Below, in pieces: positions 34,018-42,916 of a stretch of 64,000 nt of DNA. The stretch comes from Propioniciclava flava (lineage in GTDB: Bacteria; Actinomycetota; Actinomycetes; Propionibacteriales; Propionibacteriaceae): the NCBI RefSeq assembly GCF_004126535.1, contig NZ_PPCV01000001.1:62001-126000 (forward strand), written 5' to 3'. The position numbers and the translations under genes are program-made. How positions within the stretch are numbered: the first letter of the stretch is position 1; each line of letters opens with the position of its first letter. The notes beneath the pieces are model-generated. The model was not told where the DNA came from, did no database searches, and was given only the letters and a program-made list of their open reading frames with translations.

Positions 34018-36888
34018 GTGCCAGCCGCCACCGTTGCCCCCCGTCGTAGTCCTGTCCTGATGACGGCGGTGATCATCGCCGTCGCTATTGCAGCCTTCCT
34101 GGTGTTTGCCGCCGTGTGGACTGAGAAGCTGTGGTTCGACTCCACGGGGTTCACCGGAGTGTTCACCACCCAACTGGTGGCGCACGTGGTCTTGTTCGTG
34201 GTGGCCGCAGTCGTGGTCGGGGGCCTCATCGGGCTCAACATGGCGGTCGGGCTCCGCTTGCGTCCCCGCCAGCGTGCTCGTGGTTCCTCCCAGGTGCTGG
34301 ACCGCTATCGCGACCTGCTGGAGACCAATCGCGTCGCCGCGGTGGTCATTCCTTCGGCCGTCTTTGGCGTGATGGCGGGGATGTCGATGTCGACGCAGGT
34401 CATGCCTGTCCTCGCCTGGCTGCACCGCAAGCCGTCCGGGGTTCTGGACCCCTACTTCGGTCTGGACACGACGTTCTACATGATCGATTTCCCGGTGATC
34501 CGGCTCGTGCTTTCACTGCTGTTGGGCGGGTTGGTGTTCGGGTTGATCGCCGCCGCAGCCGTCCACTTTGCGGTCGGCAACATCGTCATCAGTCGGGAAC
34601 GCCGCGGCATTGGGACGCCACGGGTGGCGCGTGTTCACTTGTCGCTCCTGGCGGCCGCGATCCTGGTGGTCTTCGGCCTGCAATGCCTGGTGGATCGCTT
34701 CGGGTTGCTGTTGCAGCAAGGTTCGCTGTTCACGGGGATGCAGTACACCGACGGCAATGCCCGGATGACGGCTCAGCTCGTCCTTGCCGTGATCTCCTTC
34801 ATCGTGGCGGCCCTCTTCGTGGTGAACGCCTTCGTCGACCGCACCATCATGCCGGTGGCTGGCGTGGCCCTCATGCTGGTCACCAGCCTCATCTTGAGCA
34901 TGATCTACCCGGCCATCGTGCAGACCTTCCAGGTCCGTCCCAATGAACCAGACCGCGAGAACGACTACATCCGGGCCCATCTGGCGGCGACGAAGCAGGC
35001 CTACGGCATCACCGACACGCGGATTGAGGACTATGCCGCGGTGACCCATGTGGCGCCGGGGCAGCTCAAGGAGGACGCCGCAGCCCTGCCGGGGATTCGC
35101 TTGATGGACCCCCAGGTGGTCGGGCCCGCCTTCGAGCAGTTGCAGCAGGTGCGCGGCTACTACTCGTTCCCCGACATCCTCGACATCGACCGCTACACCA
35201 TCGACGGGCAAGAGACCGATGTCGTGGTCGCGGCCCGCGAATTGAACCAGGCGGGGATCCCCGATCCGAACTGGAACAACCTCCACACCGTCTACACGCA
35301 CGGACATGGCTTCGCCTCGGCCTACGGCAACCGGCGCCAGGGCAACGGCGAGCCTGTCTGGGTGACGCGGGACATCCCGCCGGTCGGCGAGATCGAGGAG
35401 TCGCAGTCGCGCATCTACTTCGGCGAGCAGTCGACGAACTACGCCATCGTGGGGCGACTGGACGGCCAAACTCCGATCGAACTCGACACTCCCGGCGGTG
35501 CTCAGGGGGGCGGGGAACAATACAACGAGTACGACGGCACGGGCGGTGTGCCCATGGGTGACCTGTGGGGGCGCCTGCTATTTTCGACGCGCTTCGCCGA
35601 TCTGAACATTTTGTTGTCTGATCGGGTCAACGCTGAGTCGAAGATCCTCTACGACCGCACCCCCAAGCAGCGGGTGGAGAAGGTCGCACCGTGGCTGACC
35701 GTTGACCAGAATCTGTATCCCGCGGTCGTCGACGGCCGGGTGGTGTGGATCGTGGACGCCTACACGACGTCGAACACGTACCCCAACAGTCAGCGCGTCC
35801 AACTCGATCAGGCAACGACTGATACCCAGTCGTCGGCGCTGGGTGGGCAGGCCGATCAGCCGATCAACTACATTCGCAACTCGGTCAAGGCCGTGGTGGA
35901 CGCCTACGACGGCAGCGTGAAGCTGTATGCGTGGGACGAGACCGATCCGCTCCTGCAAACGTATTCCGATGCCTTCCCGGGGACCGTCTTGCCGCGTTCC
36001 GACATCAGTCCGGATCTGCTTCAGCATTTGCGCTATCCCGAGGATCTCTTCAAGGTCCAGCGTCAGCTCCTGGGGCGCTACCACGTCTCGGATGCGCGCG
36101 TGTGGTACAACGGCACGGACATGTGGGAGGTTCCGGTCGACCCGGTGCAGGGGAACAACGGCACCAAGGAACCCAGCTACTACTTGTCCATCAAGTGGCC
36201 CGGTGACGCATCACCAACCTTCAGCCAGACGGCCGTCTTTGTCCCTCGCAGCCGCCAGAATCTCGCCGCCTACCTCGCGGTGAACGCCGATGCTGCCTCA
36301 CCTGACTACGGCAAGCTGCGCATCTTGCGGATGTCGGACACGCAGCAGATCGATGGTCCTGGCCAGACGCAGAACGCGATCACGCAGAATCAGGCGGTGG
36401 CGGCCAAGCTGCTTCCCTATCAGCAGAACCGAGGGGCCGCGTCGATCAAGTACGGCAATCTCCTCACGTTGCCGATGGGCAACGGCCTGCTGTACGTGGA
36501 GCCGATCTACACCGAGCGGACGGGCAACGCGGGCGCCTACCCAGCCTTGACGTTCGTGGTGGTGCGGTTCGGTGAGCACATTGGCATCGGTAGCACGCTG
36601 CAAGAGGCGCTCGATGAGGTGTTCGCCGGTGACGCCGGCGCCGATACCGGGGAGTTGCCCGCCACGAACCCCGGTGGTTCGACGCCGACGCCCACGCCTA
36701 CGCCGTCCCCGTCAGCCCCGAGCGGCACGGTCAATGAAGCAGCGACGGTGGCTGCTTTGCAGCGCGCTCAGCAGGCCTTCACGGATGCGGATTCAGCCTT
36801 GCGCAATGGCGACCTGGCCACCTATCAGTCCAAGACGAATGAAGCGAAGCAGGCCTTGGCCGACGCGCTGCGGCAGATGGGGCGCTGA
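34018..36888 (+). CDS. UPF0182 family integral membrane protein
   Basis: A 956-residue membrane protein of unknown function (Rv3193c-like). About seven hydrophobic segments lie within residues 15-300, for example VIIAVAIAAFLVFAAVW and LVLAVISFIVAALFVVNAFV. A large soluble domain (about 310-880) follows with family-typical NEPDRENDYIRAHLAAT-like sequence. Then come a Thr/Pro linker ([18 protein letters not shown]) and a C-terminal helix (AALQRAQQAFTDADSALRNG). The GTG start has GAGGAG 8 nt upstream. Its stop codon is part of a short hairpin shared with the convergent M16 gene. Confidence 0.9.
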   Translation: MPAATVAPRRSPVLMTAVIIAVAIAAFLVFAAVWTEKLWFDSTGFTGVFTTQLVAHVVLFVVAAVVVGGLIGLNMAVGLRLRPRQRARGSSQVLDRYRDLLETNRVAAVVIPSAVFGVMAGMSMSTQVMPVLAWLHRKPSGVLDPYFGLDTTFYMIDFPVIRLVLSLLLGGLVFGLIAAAAVHFAVGNIVISRERRGIGTPRVARVHLSLLAAAILVVFGLQCLVDRFGLLLQQGSLFTGMQYTDGNARMTAQLVLAVISFIVAALFVVNAFVDRTIMPVAGVALMLVTSLILSMIYPAIVQTFQVRPNEPDRENDYIRAHLAATKQAYGITDTRIEDYAAVTHVAPGQLKEDAAALPGIRLMDPQVVGPAFEQLQQVRGYYSFPDILDIDRYTIDGQETDVVVAARELNQAGIPDPNWNNLHTVYTHGHGFASAYGNRRQGNGEPVWVTRDIPPVGEIEESQSRIYFGEQSTNYAIVGRLDGQTPIELDTPGGAQGGGEQYNEYDGTGGVPMGDLWGRLLFSTRFADLNILLSDRVNAESKILYDRTPKQRVEKVAPWLTVDQNLYPAVVDGRVVWIVDAYTTSNTYPNSQRVQLDQATTDTQSSALGGQADQPINYIRNSVKAVVDAYDGSVKLYAWDETDPLLQTYSDAFPGTVLPRSDISPDLLQHLRYPEDLFKVQRQLLGRYHVSDARVWYNGTDMWEVPVDPVQGNNGTKEPSYYLSIKWPGDASPTFSQTAVFVPRSRQNLAAYLAVNADAASPDYGKLRILRMSDTQQIDGPGQTQNAITQNQAVAAKLLPYQQNRGAASIKYGNLLTLPMGNGLLYVEPIYTERTGNAGAYPALTFVVVRFGEHIGIGSTLQEALDEVFAGDAGADTGELPATNPGGSTPTPTPTPSPSAPSGTVNEAATVAALQRAQQAFTDADSALRNGDLATYQSKTNEAKQALADALRQMGR

Positions 36889-36900
36889 GGCGGGCCTCAG
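36885..36900. terminator. Compact stop-to-stop hairpin between UPF0182 and M16 genes
   Basis: CTGAGG, loop CGGG, CCTCAG. Each stop codon (TGA on each strand) lies inside one arm. Only 8 nt separate the two coding regions. The 6-bp stem is short for a terminator. Confidence 0.4.
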
Positions 36901-38237
36901 TTCGCGTCGCTGGCGCGCACCTCGGCGTCGAAGCCCGCCTCATGCAGGGGCGTGAGGAGGGCCTGAGCGTCACCGACGACCACGAGCGTTGCCGCTTGCG
37001 GGAGGAGGAGTTCCTCGGCGACCTTCGAGGCGGCCTCAGGCGTGACCCGGGTGTAGTCGTCGAGTTGTCGAGGGACAAAGTCGGCGGGCAGGCCTGCCGC
37101 AGCCTGAGACAACACGCCTGACGTCACGCCCGCTGCCGTCGCGTAGCGCAGGGGGGTCGTCCCGGTGAGGTAGTCGCGTGCCCGGTCGATCTCGTGGGTG
37201 CTGAACTCTCCGCCTTGCAGGATGCTGCGCGTCAACGCGAGCGCTTCCCCGACCACCTCGGTGCGGAACGCTGCCTGGGTGTAGCTGAGACCACCGCGGC
37301 GCATCGGAGCGTTCACGAGGTGGATGCCATAGGTGAACCCCTTCTCCTCACGCAGGACGCGGTTCAGTCGACTGAGATAGGCCCCGCCGAGGGCGTGTGT
37401 GGCTAGTTGCAGGGCGGCCCAGCGCGGATCGGCCCGATCAAGGGTGAACCATCCCATCCGGATGTCGGCTTGGACCGCTTCGGGGCGGTCAATGATGATC
37501 GCGCGAGGGGTTGCGGGCCGCGGAGTCTGGGGAGCGATGAGCGTTTGGGCTGGATTCGTCCAGCCCTCGAACGCGTTCTGGATCCTGGCGGCGATCCCGT
37601 CAGCCAGATCCCCGGAGACGATCAGACGTGCCCCGCGGGGGCCGTAGGTGGCGGTGTGGTAGGCCCGCGCGTCGTGGCCCTGCAGGCCCGCGATGCTGGT
37701 GGGGCTACCGGTCCGCGAGCGGCTTTCCCGTGCGGTGGGGTCGATCAAGGCTGCGCGGAGCGCGTGGGCTGCACGCCCTGGTCCTGTGGCGAGTTGCTGC
37801 TCCAGCCCAGCGGTGAGCTGCGCTGCGTGCCGAGCGATGGCGTCGTCGGTGAGGGTGGGTTCGGCGACTGCTTGGGCGAGGAGGGGAAGGGCAGCGTCCA
37901 GGTGACGTGTCGGGACGTCCAGGAGCACCTGGGTTGCCGAGAAATCCACTGCGCCGCCGAGGACCGCCCCCTGATCCTCGATGGCTTCGGCGAAGGACGG
38001 CCCGGGATGGGAGCGCGTTCCTTCGATCAACGCGCTGGCCACGACGGTGGCAACGCCCTCGATCTCGCGGGGTTCTCCGGACAGGGGTGCGTCGATGAGG
38101 AGCCCCACCGAGGCGACGTATTGCCCTGGGAGATGGAAGAGGGTGACGTCGAGGCCGTTACTGAGCGTGAAGCTGTCGCTGGGCGGGAACTCCCACCGAG
38201 GCGAGGGGGCGAGGTCGGGTTGAGGGACGGTGTTCAC
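36897..38237 (-). CDS. M16 peptidase-like protein, non-catalytic partner
   Basis: A 446-residue M16B-family protein. It keeps the fold signatures (FTLSNGLDVTLFHLPGQYVASVGLLIDAP at the start, and VLREEKGFTYGIH in the C-terminal half). The HxxEH zinc motif is absent; the corresponding place reads IEGVATVVASALIEGT. This is the usual non-catalytic partner of a two-subunit M16 peptidase, as in mitochondrial processing peptidase-like pairs. The GTG start at 38237 overlaps the stop of the catalytic subunit gene (GTGA). Confidence 0.88.
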   Translation of the reverse strand: MNTVPQPDLAPSPRWEFPPSDSFTLSNGLDVTLFHLPGQYVASVGLLIDAPLSGEPREIEGVATVVASALIEGTRSHPGPSFAEAIEDQGAVLGGAVDFSATQVLLDVPTRHLDAALPLLAQAVAEPTLTDDAIARHAAQLTAGLEQQLATGPGRAAHALRAALIDPTARESRSRTGSPTSIAGLQGHDARAYHTATYGPRGARLIVSGDLADGIAARIQNAFEGWTNPAQTLIAPQTPRPATPRAIIIDRPEAVQADIRMGWFTLDRADPRWAALQLATHALGGAYLSRLNRVLREEKGFTYGIHLVNAPMRRGGLSYTQAAFRTEVVGEALALTRSILQGGEFSTHEIDRARDYLTGTTPLRYATAAGVTSGVLSQAAAGLPADFVPRQLDDYTRVTPEAASKVAEELLLPQAATLVVVGDAQALLTPLHEAGFDAEVRASDAN

Positions 38238-39538
38238 GCTGTTGCTTCCTTCGTGGCGGGTCGGTACTCCAGGACAGCTCGAGCCTGAGGGGCGAGCCAG
38301 GCGCGTGCCGCTTCTTGTACGGCGGAGGCGTCCAGCGCAGCGATCTGCGTGACGCGGGTGTTGAGGCGTTGCGGGTCGCCGTCGAGCATCACCAGACCGC
38401 TCAACAGGTCGGCGCGGGATTCCACCCGCGACGCGTCCGTGAGCCATTCGCGCTCGAACTGGACCTGAGCTCGATGCAGTTCTGCCGCCGTGGGCCCTTG
38501 GTCTGCGAGGCGCTGCACCTCATCGAGGGCGACCTCCTCGAGGTGTTCCAAGGCGACGCCTTCGCGGGCACGCGCAAACACGTGGCTGAGGGAGTTCCCG
38601 ACCGCCAAGGGCACCGCCCCGGCTCCCGCCGTGGACGCCAGGTCGGCGTCGCGCACCAGGCGGCGATACAGGCGTGAGGTCTCGCTGCCACCAAGGATCG
38701 ACAACGCCAGGTCGACGGCGTCGGCGTCGGGGTGCTGCCGCGGCGGGGTGCGCCATTGCAAGTAGAGCTGGGCCGCGGGCACGGCGCCACTGGCGGTGTC
38801 TCGGGGCACACCGCTCAGCGGTAGGAGCGAAGCGGGTGAGACGCGCTGCGGATGGTGCGCAGCCTCAAGCGGACCGAAGTAGCGCTCGATGAGCGGCAGA
38901 GCCCCCTCCGGGTCGACGTCGCCACTCAACGTCAAGACGGCGTTGGCGGGGGAGTACCAGCAGCGGAAGAACTCGTGCGCGTCCTCCAGGGATGCCGCGT
39001 CGAGGTCCGCCATCGATCCGATGACCGTGTGACCGTAGGGGTGGTCAGCGGGGAAGGCCAACGGGAGGAGTCGCTCCAGTGTGTCGCCATAGGGGGCGTT
39101 GTCGTAGCGTTGCCGCTTCTCTTCCTTCACCACGTCGCGTTGTGTGTCGAGGTTCGTCTGCGTGAGTGCAGGAAGCAGGCGACCCATGCGATCAGCCTCC
39201 AGCCACAGGGCGAGGTCGAGGGCTCCGGTGGGGACGGCCTCGAAGTAGTTGGTGCGGTCGAACCAGGTGGTGGCGTTGCCGGTAGCCCCGGCTGCCTGAA
39301 GGAGGTCGAAATGCTCGCCGCTGGCGACATGCTCGGATCCCTGGAACATGACGTGCTCGAAGAGGTGAGCCAGACCGGTGCGCCCCGGGGTTTCGTCTCG
39401 CGAGCCGACGCCGTACCACAGGTTGACCGCGACGACGGGGGCATGATGCTCGGGGTTGATCACCACCCGCAGGCCATTAGACAGCACGTGCTCGGTCAGG
39501 GAATAGCTCAAGTCTGTGGGCGGCGTCACGGCGCCCAT
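38234..39538 (-). CDS. M16 zinc peptidase, catalytic subunit
   Basis: A 434-residue M16B zinc peptidase. The inverted zinc motif is GLAHLFEHVMF: His58, Glu61, His62, with the distal Glu in DTQRDVVKEEKRQRYDN. The C-terminal half has GSETSRLYRRLVRDADLAS. It probably forms a clamshell heterodimer with the next gene product and degrades peptides or short unfolded proteins. The ATG at 39538 is the first in frame; the GTG three codons later is an alternative. Start choice is moderately secure. Confidence 0.9.
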   Translation of the reverse strand: MGAVTPPTDLSYSLTEHVLSNGLRVVINPEHHAPVVAVNLWYGVGSRDETPGRTGLAHLFEHVMFQGSEHVASGEHFDLLQAAGATGNATTWFDRTNYFEAVPTGALDLALWLEADRMGRLLPALTQTNLDTQRDVVKEEKRQRYDNAPYGDTLERLLPLAFPADHPYGHTVIGSMADLDAASLEDAHEFFRCWYSPANAVLTLSGDVDPEGALPLIERYFGPLEAAHHPQRVSPASLLPLSGVPRDTASGAVPAAQLYLQWRTPPRQHPDADAVDLALSILGGSETSRLYRRLVRDADLASTAGAGAVPLAVGNSLSHVFARAREGVALEHLEEVALDEVQRLADQGPTAAELHRAQVQFEREWLTDASRVESRADLLSGLVMLDGDPQRLNTRVTQIAALDASAVQEAARAWLAPQARAVLEYRPATKEATA

Positions 39539-39568
39539 CCAAGCACATCCCTCCCCAGCGCTTGGGTA

Positions 39569-40924
39569 TCAGGGCCGGGGTTTGGCCCCCGGGGGTGCGG
39601 CGGCGACGACGATAGCGGCGATAGCCAGACCGCCCAGGACCAAGGGGGTGGCCGGTGCCCCCAAGATCCGGGTGAATGCCGACAACTGGGTATCGCGTGA
39701 CTGCGGCGTCGCAGGCGCGTCGCCTGTCCGGGCGATCGGTGATTGCGGGGCCAGTGCGGACTCATCTGGGGCGTCGTTAGGCGCCGAGGAGGGGGACTGG
39801 AGTGACGGTGACTGCTGAGCTGCCGTCTCGTGGCGTGATGCCCCCGCGGGACGCGTGGTGACCTGCGGCGCGTTCCGTCGGGGTGAAGGTCGCGCGGGAG
39901 CCGGTGCGGGCGACGGCTGCGGCGTCGGGGCGGGAAGGGCTGGCGCCGGGGTGGGCAGGTCCGGTTGCGTGGGCGGTTGGCTCGGGTTGGGACTCCCCGG
40001 GGCGCTCGGCGTGGGCCCCTCCGACGGTGTCCCGGGTTGGCCGGTGTTGCCCGACGGTGTCGGCGACGGGGTCGCGGTGTCTCGCCCACCTGACGGCGTG
40101 GGGCTTGGGGTCGTCGTCGGCGTCACGGTCGGCGTGCTGGTGGGAGTGACCGTGGGTGTGGGCGTCGGAGTCGGAGTGGCCGTGGGGGTTGCCGTTGGCG
40201 TTGCCGTGGGTGTCGGGGTTGCCGTGGGAGTCGGCGTCGGTGTGGGGGTCTCTCCGCCGGGTGATGGCGTGACGGTGAAGGTGATGACCCCGTCGTTGGG
40301 CTGGCGATCATCGTCGGTCCACGCTTGCGTGAAGGACGCCCAGAGCGGGCTTCGTTCGGCTCGCCCGCCTGCGGGATCCACGGGGGTAAGGAACACACTC
40401 ACCTGGACGAGCGAATACCGGCCTGGAGGAAGGTTCACGGTCCTGCGCAGCAGATCGCTGGGGCCAACAATGGTCCGCGCCTGCACGTCGAGGGCCCCCG
40501 AGGCGGTGGCGCAGAAGAGAGGAACGGTTTCGGAGGAGGCGCACACCACGTAGTCGATGATGGAGGGGTCCATCACAGGGGTGCCGTCTGGCGTGGCGAT
40601 CGTGATGAGCGGCCAGGGCGCTCCGACGGCCTGCACGCCGCCGTCGGCGACGACGCGGGGGCGCTGCGGCACGTTCGTAGGCGTCGCCGAAGGGGGACGA
40701 GGCGCGGAAGGACGCGTGCTGGTGGGCGCGCTCGTCGCCGGGCCGTTCGCGGTGGGAGTGACCGTGGCCTTGGGCGTGGCGGAGGCTGTGGGGACGGGAC
40801 CCTCGCCTTCGCCCGGCATTCCAGAGGCGCTTGCGAAGGGGACCGCGAGAATTCCAAGGGAGGTGACGGCCGCCAGGCACACGGCGGCGCGACTCGAAAG
40901 CCTCATCGGGAACAATCCCGGCAT
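39569..40924 (-). CDS. Secreted Pro/Thr/Ser-rich protein with C-terminal membrane anchor
   Basis: I do not recognise a family. The 451-residue protein has a signal peptide ([23 protein letters not shown]), a Ser/Thr/Pro linker, a globular-looking region at about 90-215 with two Cys ([17 protein letters not shown]), a long [10 protein letters not shown] repeat stretch, a Pro/Ala-rich region, and a final hydrophobic segment ([17 protein letters not shown]) followed by PPGAKPRP. It looks like a surface-stalk protein. There is no LPxTG motif; [10 protein letters not shown] lies about 30 residues before the anchor. GAGGGGG lies close upstream of the ATG. Confidence 0.7.
   Translation of the reverse strand: MPGLFPMRLSSRAAVCLAAVTSLGILAVPFASASGMPGEGEGPVPTASATPKATVTPTANGPATSAPTSTRPSAPRPPSATPTNVPQRPRVVADGGVQAVGAPWPLITIATPDGTPVMDPSIIDYVVCASSETVPLFCATASGALDVQARTIVGPSDLLRRTVNLPPGRYSLVQVSVFLTPVDPAGGRAERSPLWASFTQAWTDDDRQPNDGVITFTVTPSPGGETPTPTPTPTATPTPTATPTATPTATPTPTPTPTVTPTSTPTVTPTTTPSPTPSGGRDTATPSPTPSGNTGQPGTPSEGPTPSAPGSPNPSQPPTQPDLPTPAPALPAPTPQPSPAPAPARPSPRRNAPQVTTRPAGASRHETAAQQSPSLQSPSSAPNDAPDESALAPQSPIARTGDAPATPQSRDTQLSAFTRILGAPATPLVLGGLAIAAIVVAAAPPGAKPRP
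40095..40252 (-). repeat. Tandem Thr-Pro coding repeat
   Basis: About 150 bp of imperfect 6-nt repeats coding for TP/TPTA units within the Pro/Thr-rich surface protein. Such a tract may vary in length between strains. Confidence 0.7.
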
Positions 40925-41115
40925 CCCACCCCCTCACTCGCGCACGACATACAGCACACACCATAAGTCACAGGCCGGGTACCGTGGAGAGTCCTCAACG
41001 AGCTCTCGACGCGTGTCGTCCGACGGGGCAAGTGTTGACACCGGCGTGGGAAAACGGTCAGGGGTAACCCATCGACGACCAGGATGATCGAGATGACGTG
41101 GCTAGATATGACAAT
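40925..41115. other. Intergenic region without a gene
   Basis: No ORF with coding character. It presumably holds the promoter of the surface-protein gene (TATGGT and TATGTC-like boxes on the minus strand near 40945-40970) and the far side of the tRNA terminator. Confidence 0.4.
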
Positions 41116-41144
41116 GGTCTGGAACTCCCCCCGGGAACCAGACC
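41116..41144 (-). terminator. Terminator of initiator tRNA gene
   Basis: GGTCTGG and CCAGACC arms with an inner TCCC/GGGA pair; on the minus strand it is followed by ATTGTCAT, 10 nt after the CCA end of the tRNA. Confidence 0.65.
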
Positions 41145-41153
41145 GTGCCACGT

Positions 41154-41230
41154 TGGTAGCGGGGACAGGATTTGAACCTGTGACCTCTAGGTTATGAGCC
41201 TAGCGAGCTACCGAGCTGCTCCACCCCGCG
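41154..41230 (-). tRNA. Initiator tRNA-Met (CAT)
   Basis: A 77-nt cloverleaf with CCA encoded. The acceptor begins CGCGGGG, and position 1 is unpaired (C1 opposite U72), the mark of a formylatable initiator. The loop is CTCATAA with anticodon CAT; the T arm is ACAGG TTCAAAT CCTGT. The anticodon stem is CTAGG/CCTAG, so only two of the three conserved G-C pairs of initiators are present; the pair 29:41 is A-U. Despite that, the C1 mismatch and the D arm AGCTCGGTA favour initiator over elongator. Confidence 0.92.
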
Positions 41231-41241
41231 TTGCTTGATCA

Positions 41242-41270
41242 ACTATAGCTGAGACGGTCGCGAGTCCCAA
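41242..41270 (-). promoter_or_regulatory. Promoter of initiator tRNA gene
   Basis: On the minus strand TTGGGA (41265-41270), exactly 17 nt, then TATAGT (41242-41247). This places transcription start a few bases before the mature 5' end. It is the best -35/-10 pair in the window. Confidence 0.75.
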
Positions 41271-41335
41271 ATCGAGGCCTGAGCCCGGTGCAGTAAGCTG
41301 TGGCGGGCTCGAGGCAGGCGATTCTGGAGGGGCGA

Positions 41336-42910
41336 GTGAGCACGTCAACAACCCATGCGCGCGGAGTACTTCGGCGCGGTGCGGTGGCGCTGGTGGCCGC
41401 GCTGGCCCTCGTGACGGCTGCCTGCTCGTCGGGGGTGTCTCCCAGCAGCACGGCGCCAGCATCACCGGCTCGCACCCTCGTGATCGGGGCAACGGCCGAG
41501 CCCACGTCACTGGATCCCACGGCCGACGCTGCGGCGGCGGGCTCCCAGGCTCTGCTCTACAACGTGTACGAGACGCTGGTGAAGGTGGATGCACAAGGTC
41601 AGCTGCGCCCGTTGCTGGCGCAGGCATGGGACGTGTCCTCGGATGGGCTGACCTATACCTTCCAGTTGAATCCGTTAGCCAAGTTCTCCGACGGCTCCCA
41701 AGTCACCGCCGACGCCGTTGCGCGCAACATCGCCCGCATCAAGCAGGAGCCGGTTGCGGCGAAGCTCAAGACTGCGATGGCCGTGGTGGACTCGACGAAG
41801 GTCATCGACACGGACACGTTGTCGGTCACGTTGTCGCGTCCCAGCGTCAACTGGCTCTACGAGATGGCCTCCACTGCGGGGATCGTGATGAACCCCGCAG
41901 GTTTCGCAACGGCCACGACCGCGACGGCGGGCTCTGGGCCGCTGACCGTAACGGGGTGGACGCCGGGGGACAGCATCGTCTTGAGCAAGAGCCCGGGGTA
42001 CTGGGGAACGCCGGTGCGGTTCGATGAGGTGACGTTCCGTTACTTCAAGGATCCCAATGCGATGAATGCCTCCATGCTGAGCGATCAACTGGACATCATC
42101 TCCAACCTTCAAGCGCCCGAGTCCTTGGCACAGTTCTCCGACCCGTCGCGCTTCAGCGTGGTGGAGGGGACGACCAACGGCGAGGTCGTCATGGGGATCA
42201 ACAACGGTGGCGCCCCGACCGACCCCTCCGTGCCTGCGGGGACCGGCAACCCGGCCTTGGCCGATGTGCGCGTCCGGAAGGCCATCACCATGGCCATCGA
42301 CAAGCAGGCGTTGGTCAACACCACCTGGGGCGGGCACGGGAAGGTCATCGGCTCGATGAGCGTCCCCACCGACCCGTACTTCGAAGACCTGTCCGGGCTT
42401 TACCCGTACAACCCGACCGAGGCCAAGCGCCTCCTCGCCGAGTCCGGCCACAGCCGCCTGACCCTGCGGCTCAAGCCCGCCGCGCTCCCGTACGCGACCA
42501 AAGCGGCCCAGTTCATCGCGGCGCAACTGCAAGACGTCGGCATCACGGTGCAAGTGGAGGAGTTGCAGTTCCCCGCGCGCTGGCGCGAAACCGTCTACGA
42601 CCGGGCCGATTACGATCTGACGATCGTCGCCCACGTCGAGGCTCGCGACCTGAACACCTTCGCCAACCCCAACTATTACTGGCGTTACCACAATCCCGAC
42701 TTCGACGCCCTGGTCACGAAGGCGGACGCCGGAACGGTGAGTGACTACGCCTCGGGCATGAAGCAAGCTGCGCGACTGCTGGCCGATGATGCCGCAGCGG
42801 TGTGGCTGTACGTACTACCCAACATCGTCGTCACGAAGCCGGGGATCACGGGGGTGCCCCGGGACGCGCAATCGCTGTCGTTCGACGTCACCACCATCGC
42901 CAGGGCCTGA
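41336..42910 (+). CDS. Extracellular solute-binding lipoprotein of a peptide/nickel-type ABC transporter
   Basis: SBP family 5 (DppA/OppA/NikA-like), 524 residues. The lipobox LVTAAC gives the lipidated Cys at residue 30, followed by a Ser-rich linker. Family signatures are EPTSLDPTADAAAAGSQALL near the mature start, RPLLAQAWDVSSDGLTYTFQL, and DVRVRKAITMAIDKQALV. The GTG start has GGAGG 5 nt upstream. It captures substrate outside the membrane; peptides are most likely, but nickel or heme cannot be excluded. It is first of five genes in one unit. A TAAGCT at 41294-41299 is a possible -10. Confidence 0.93.
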   Translation: MSTSTTHARGVLRRGAVALVAALALVTAACSSGVSPSSTAPASPARTLVIGATAEPTSLDPTADAAAAGSQALLYNVYETLVKVDAQGQLRPLLAQAWDVSSDGLTYTFQLNPLAKFSDGSQVTADAVARNIARIKQEPVAAKLKTAMAVVDSTKVIDTDTLSVTLSRPSVNWLYEMASTAGIVMNPAGFATATTATAGSGPLTVTGWTPGDSIVLSKSPGYWGTPVRFDEVTFRYFKDPNAMNASMLSDQLDIISNLQAPESLAQFSDPSRFSVVEGTTNGEVVMGINNGGAPTDPSVPAGTGNPALADVRVRKAITMAIDKQALVNTTWGGHGKVIGSMSVPTDPYFEDLSGLYPYNPTEAKRLLAESGHSRLTLRLKPAALPYATKAAQFIAAQLQDVGITVQVEELQFPARWRETVYDRADYDLTIVAHVEARDLNTFANPNYYWRYHNPDFDALVTKADAGTVSDYASGMKQAARLLADDAAAVWLYVLPNIVVTKPGITGVPRDAQSLSFDVTTIARA

Positions 42911-42916
42911 GGTCGC

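Noticed and set aside
39700-39770. IARTG as a sortase LPxTG-like signal
   Set aside because: It is about 30 residues before the membrane segment, too far, and the motif is not a known sortase variant with certainty.
40000-40260. Repeat region as CRISPR or minisatellite element
   Set aside because: The repeats are imperfect hexamers in frame with a Pro/Thr-rich coding region; there are no spacers of constant length.
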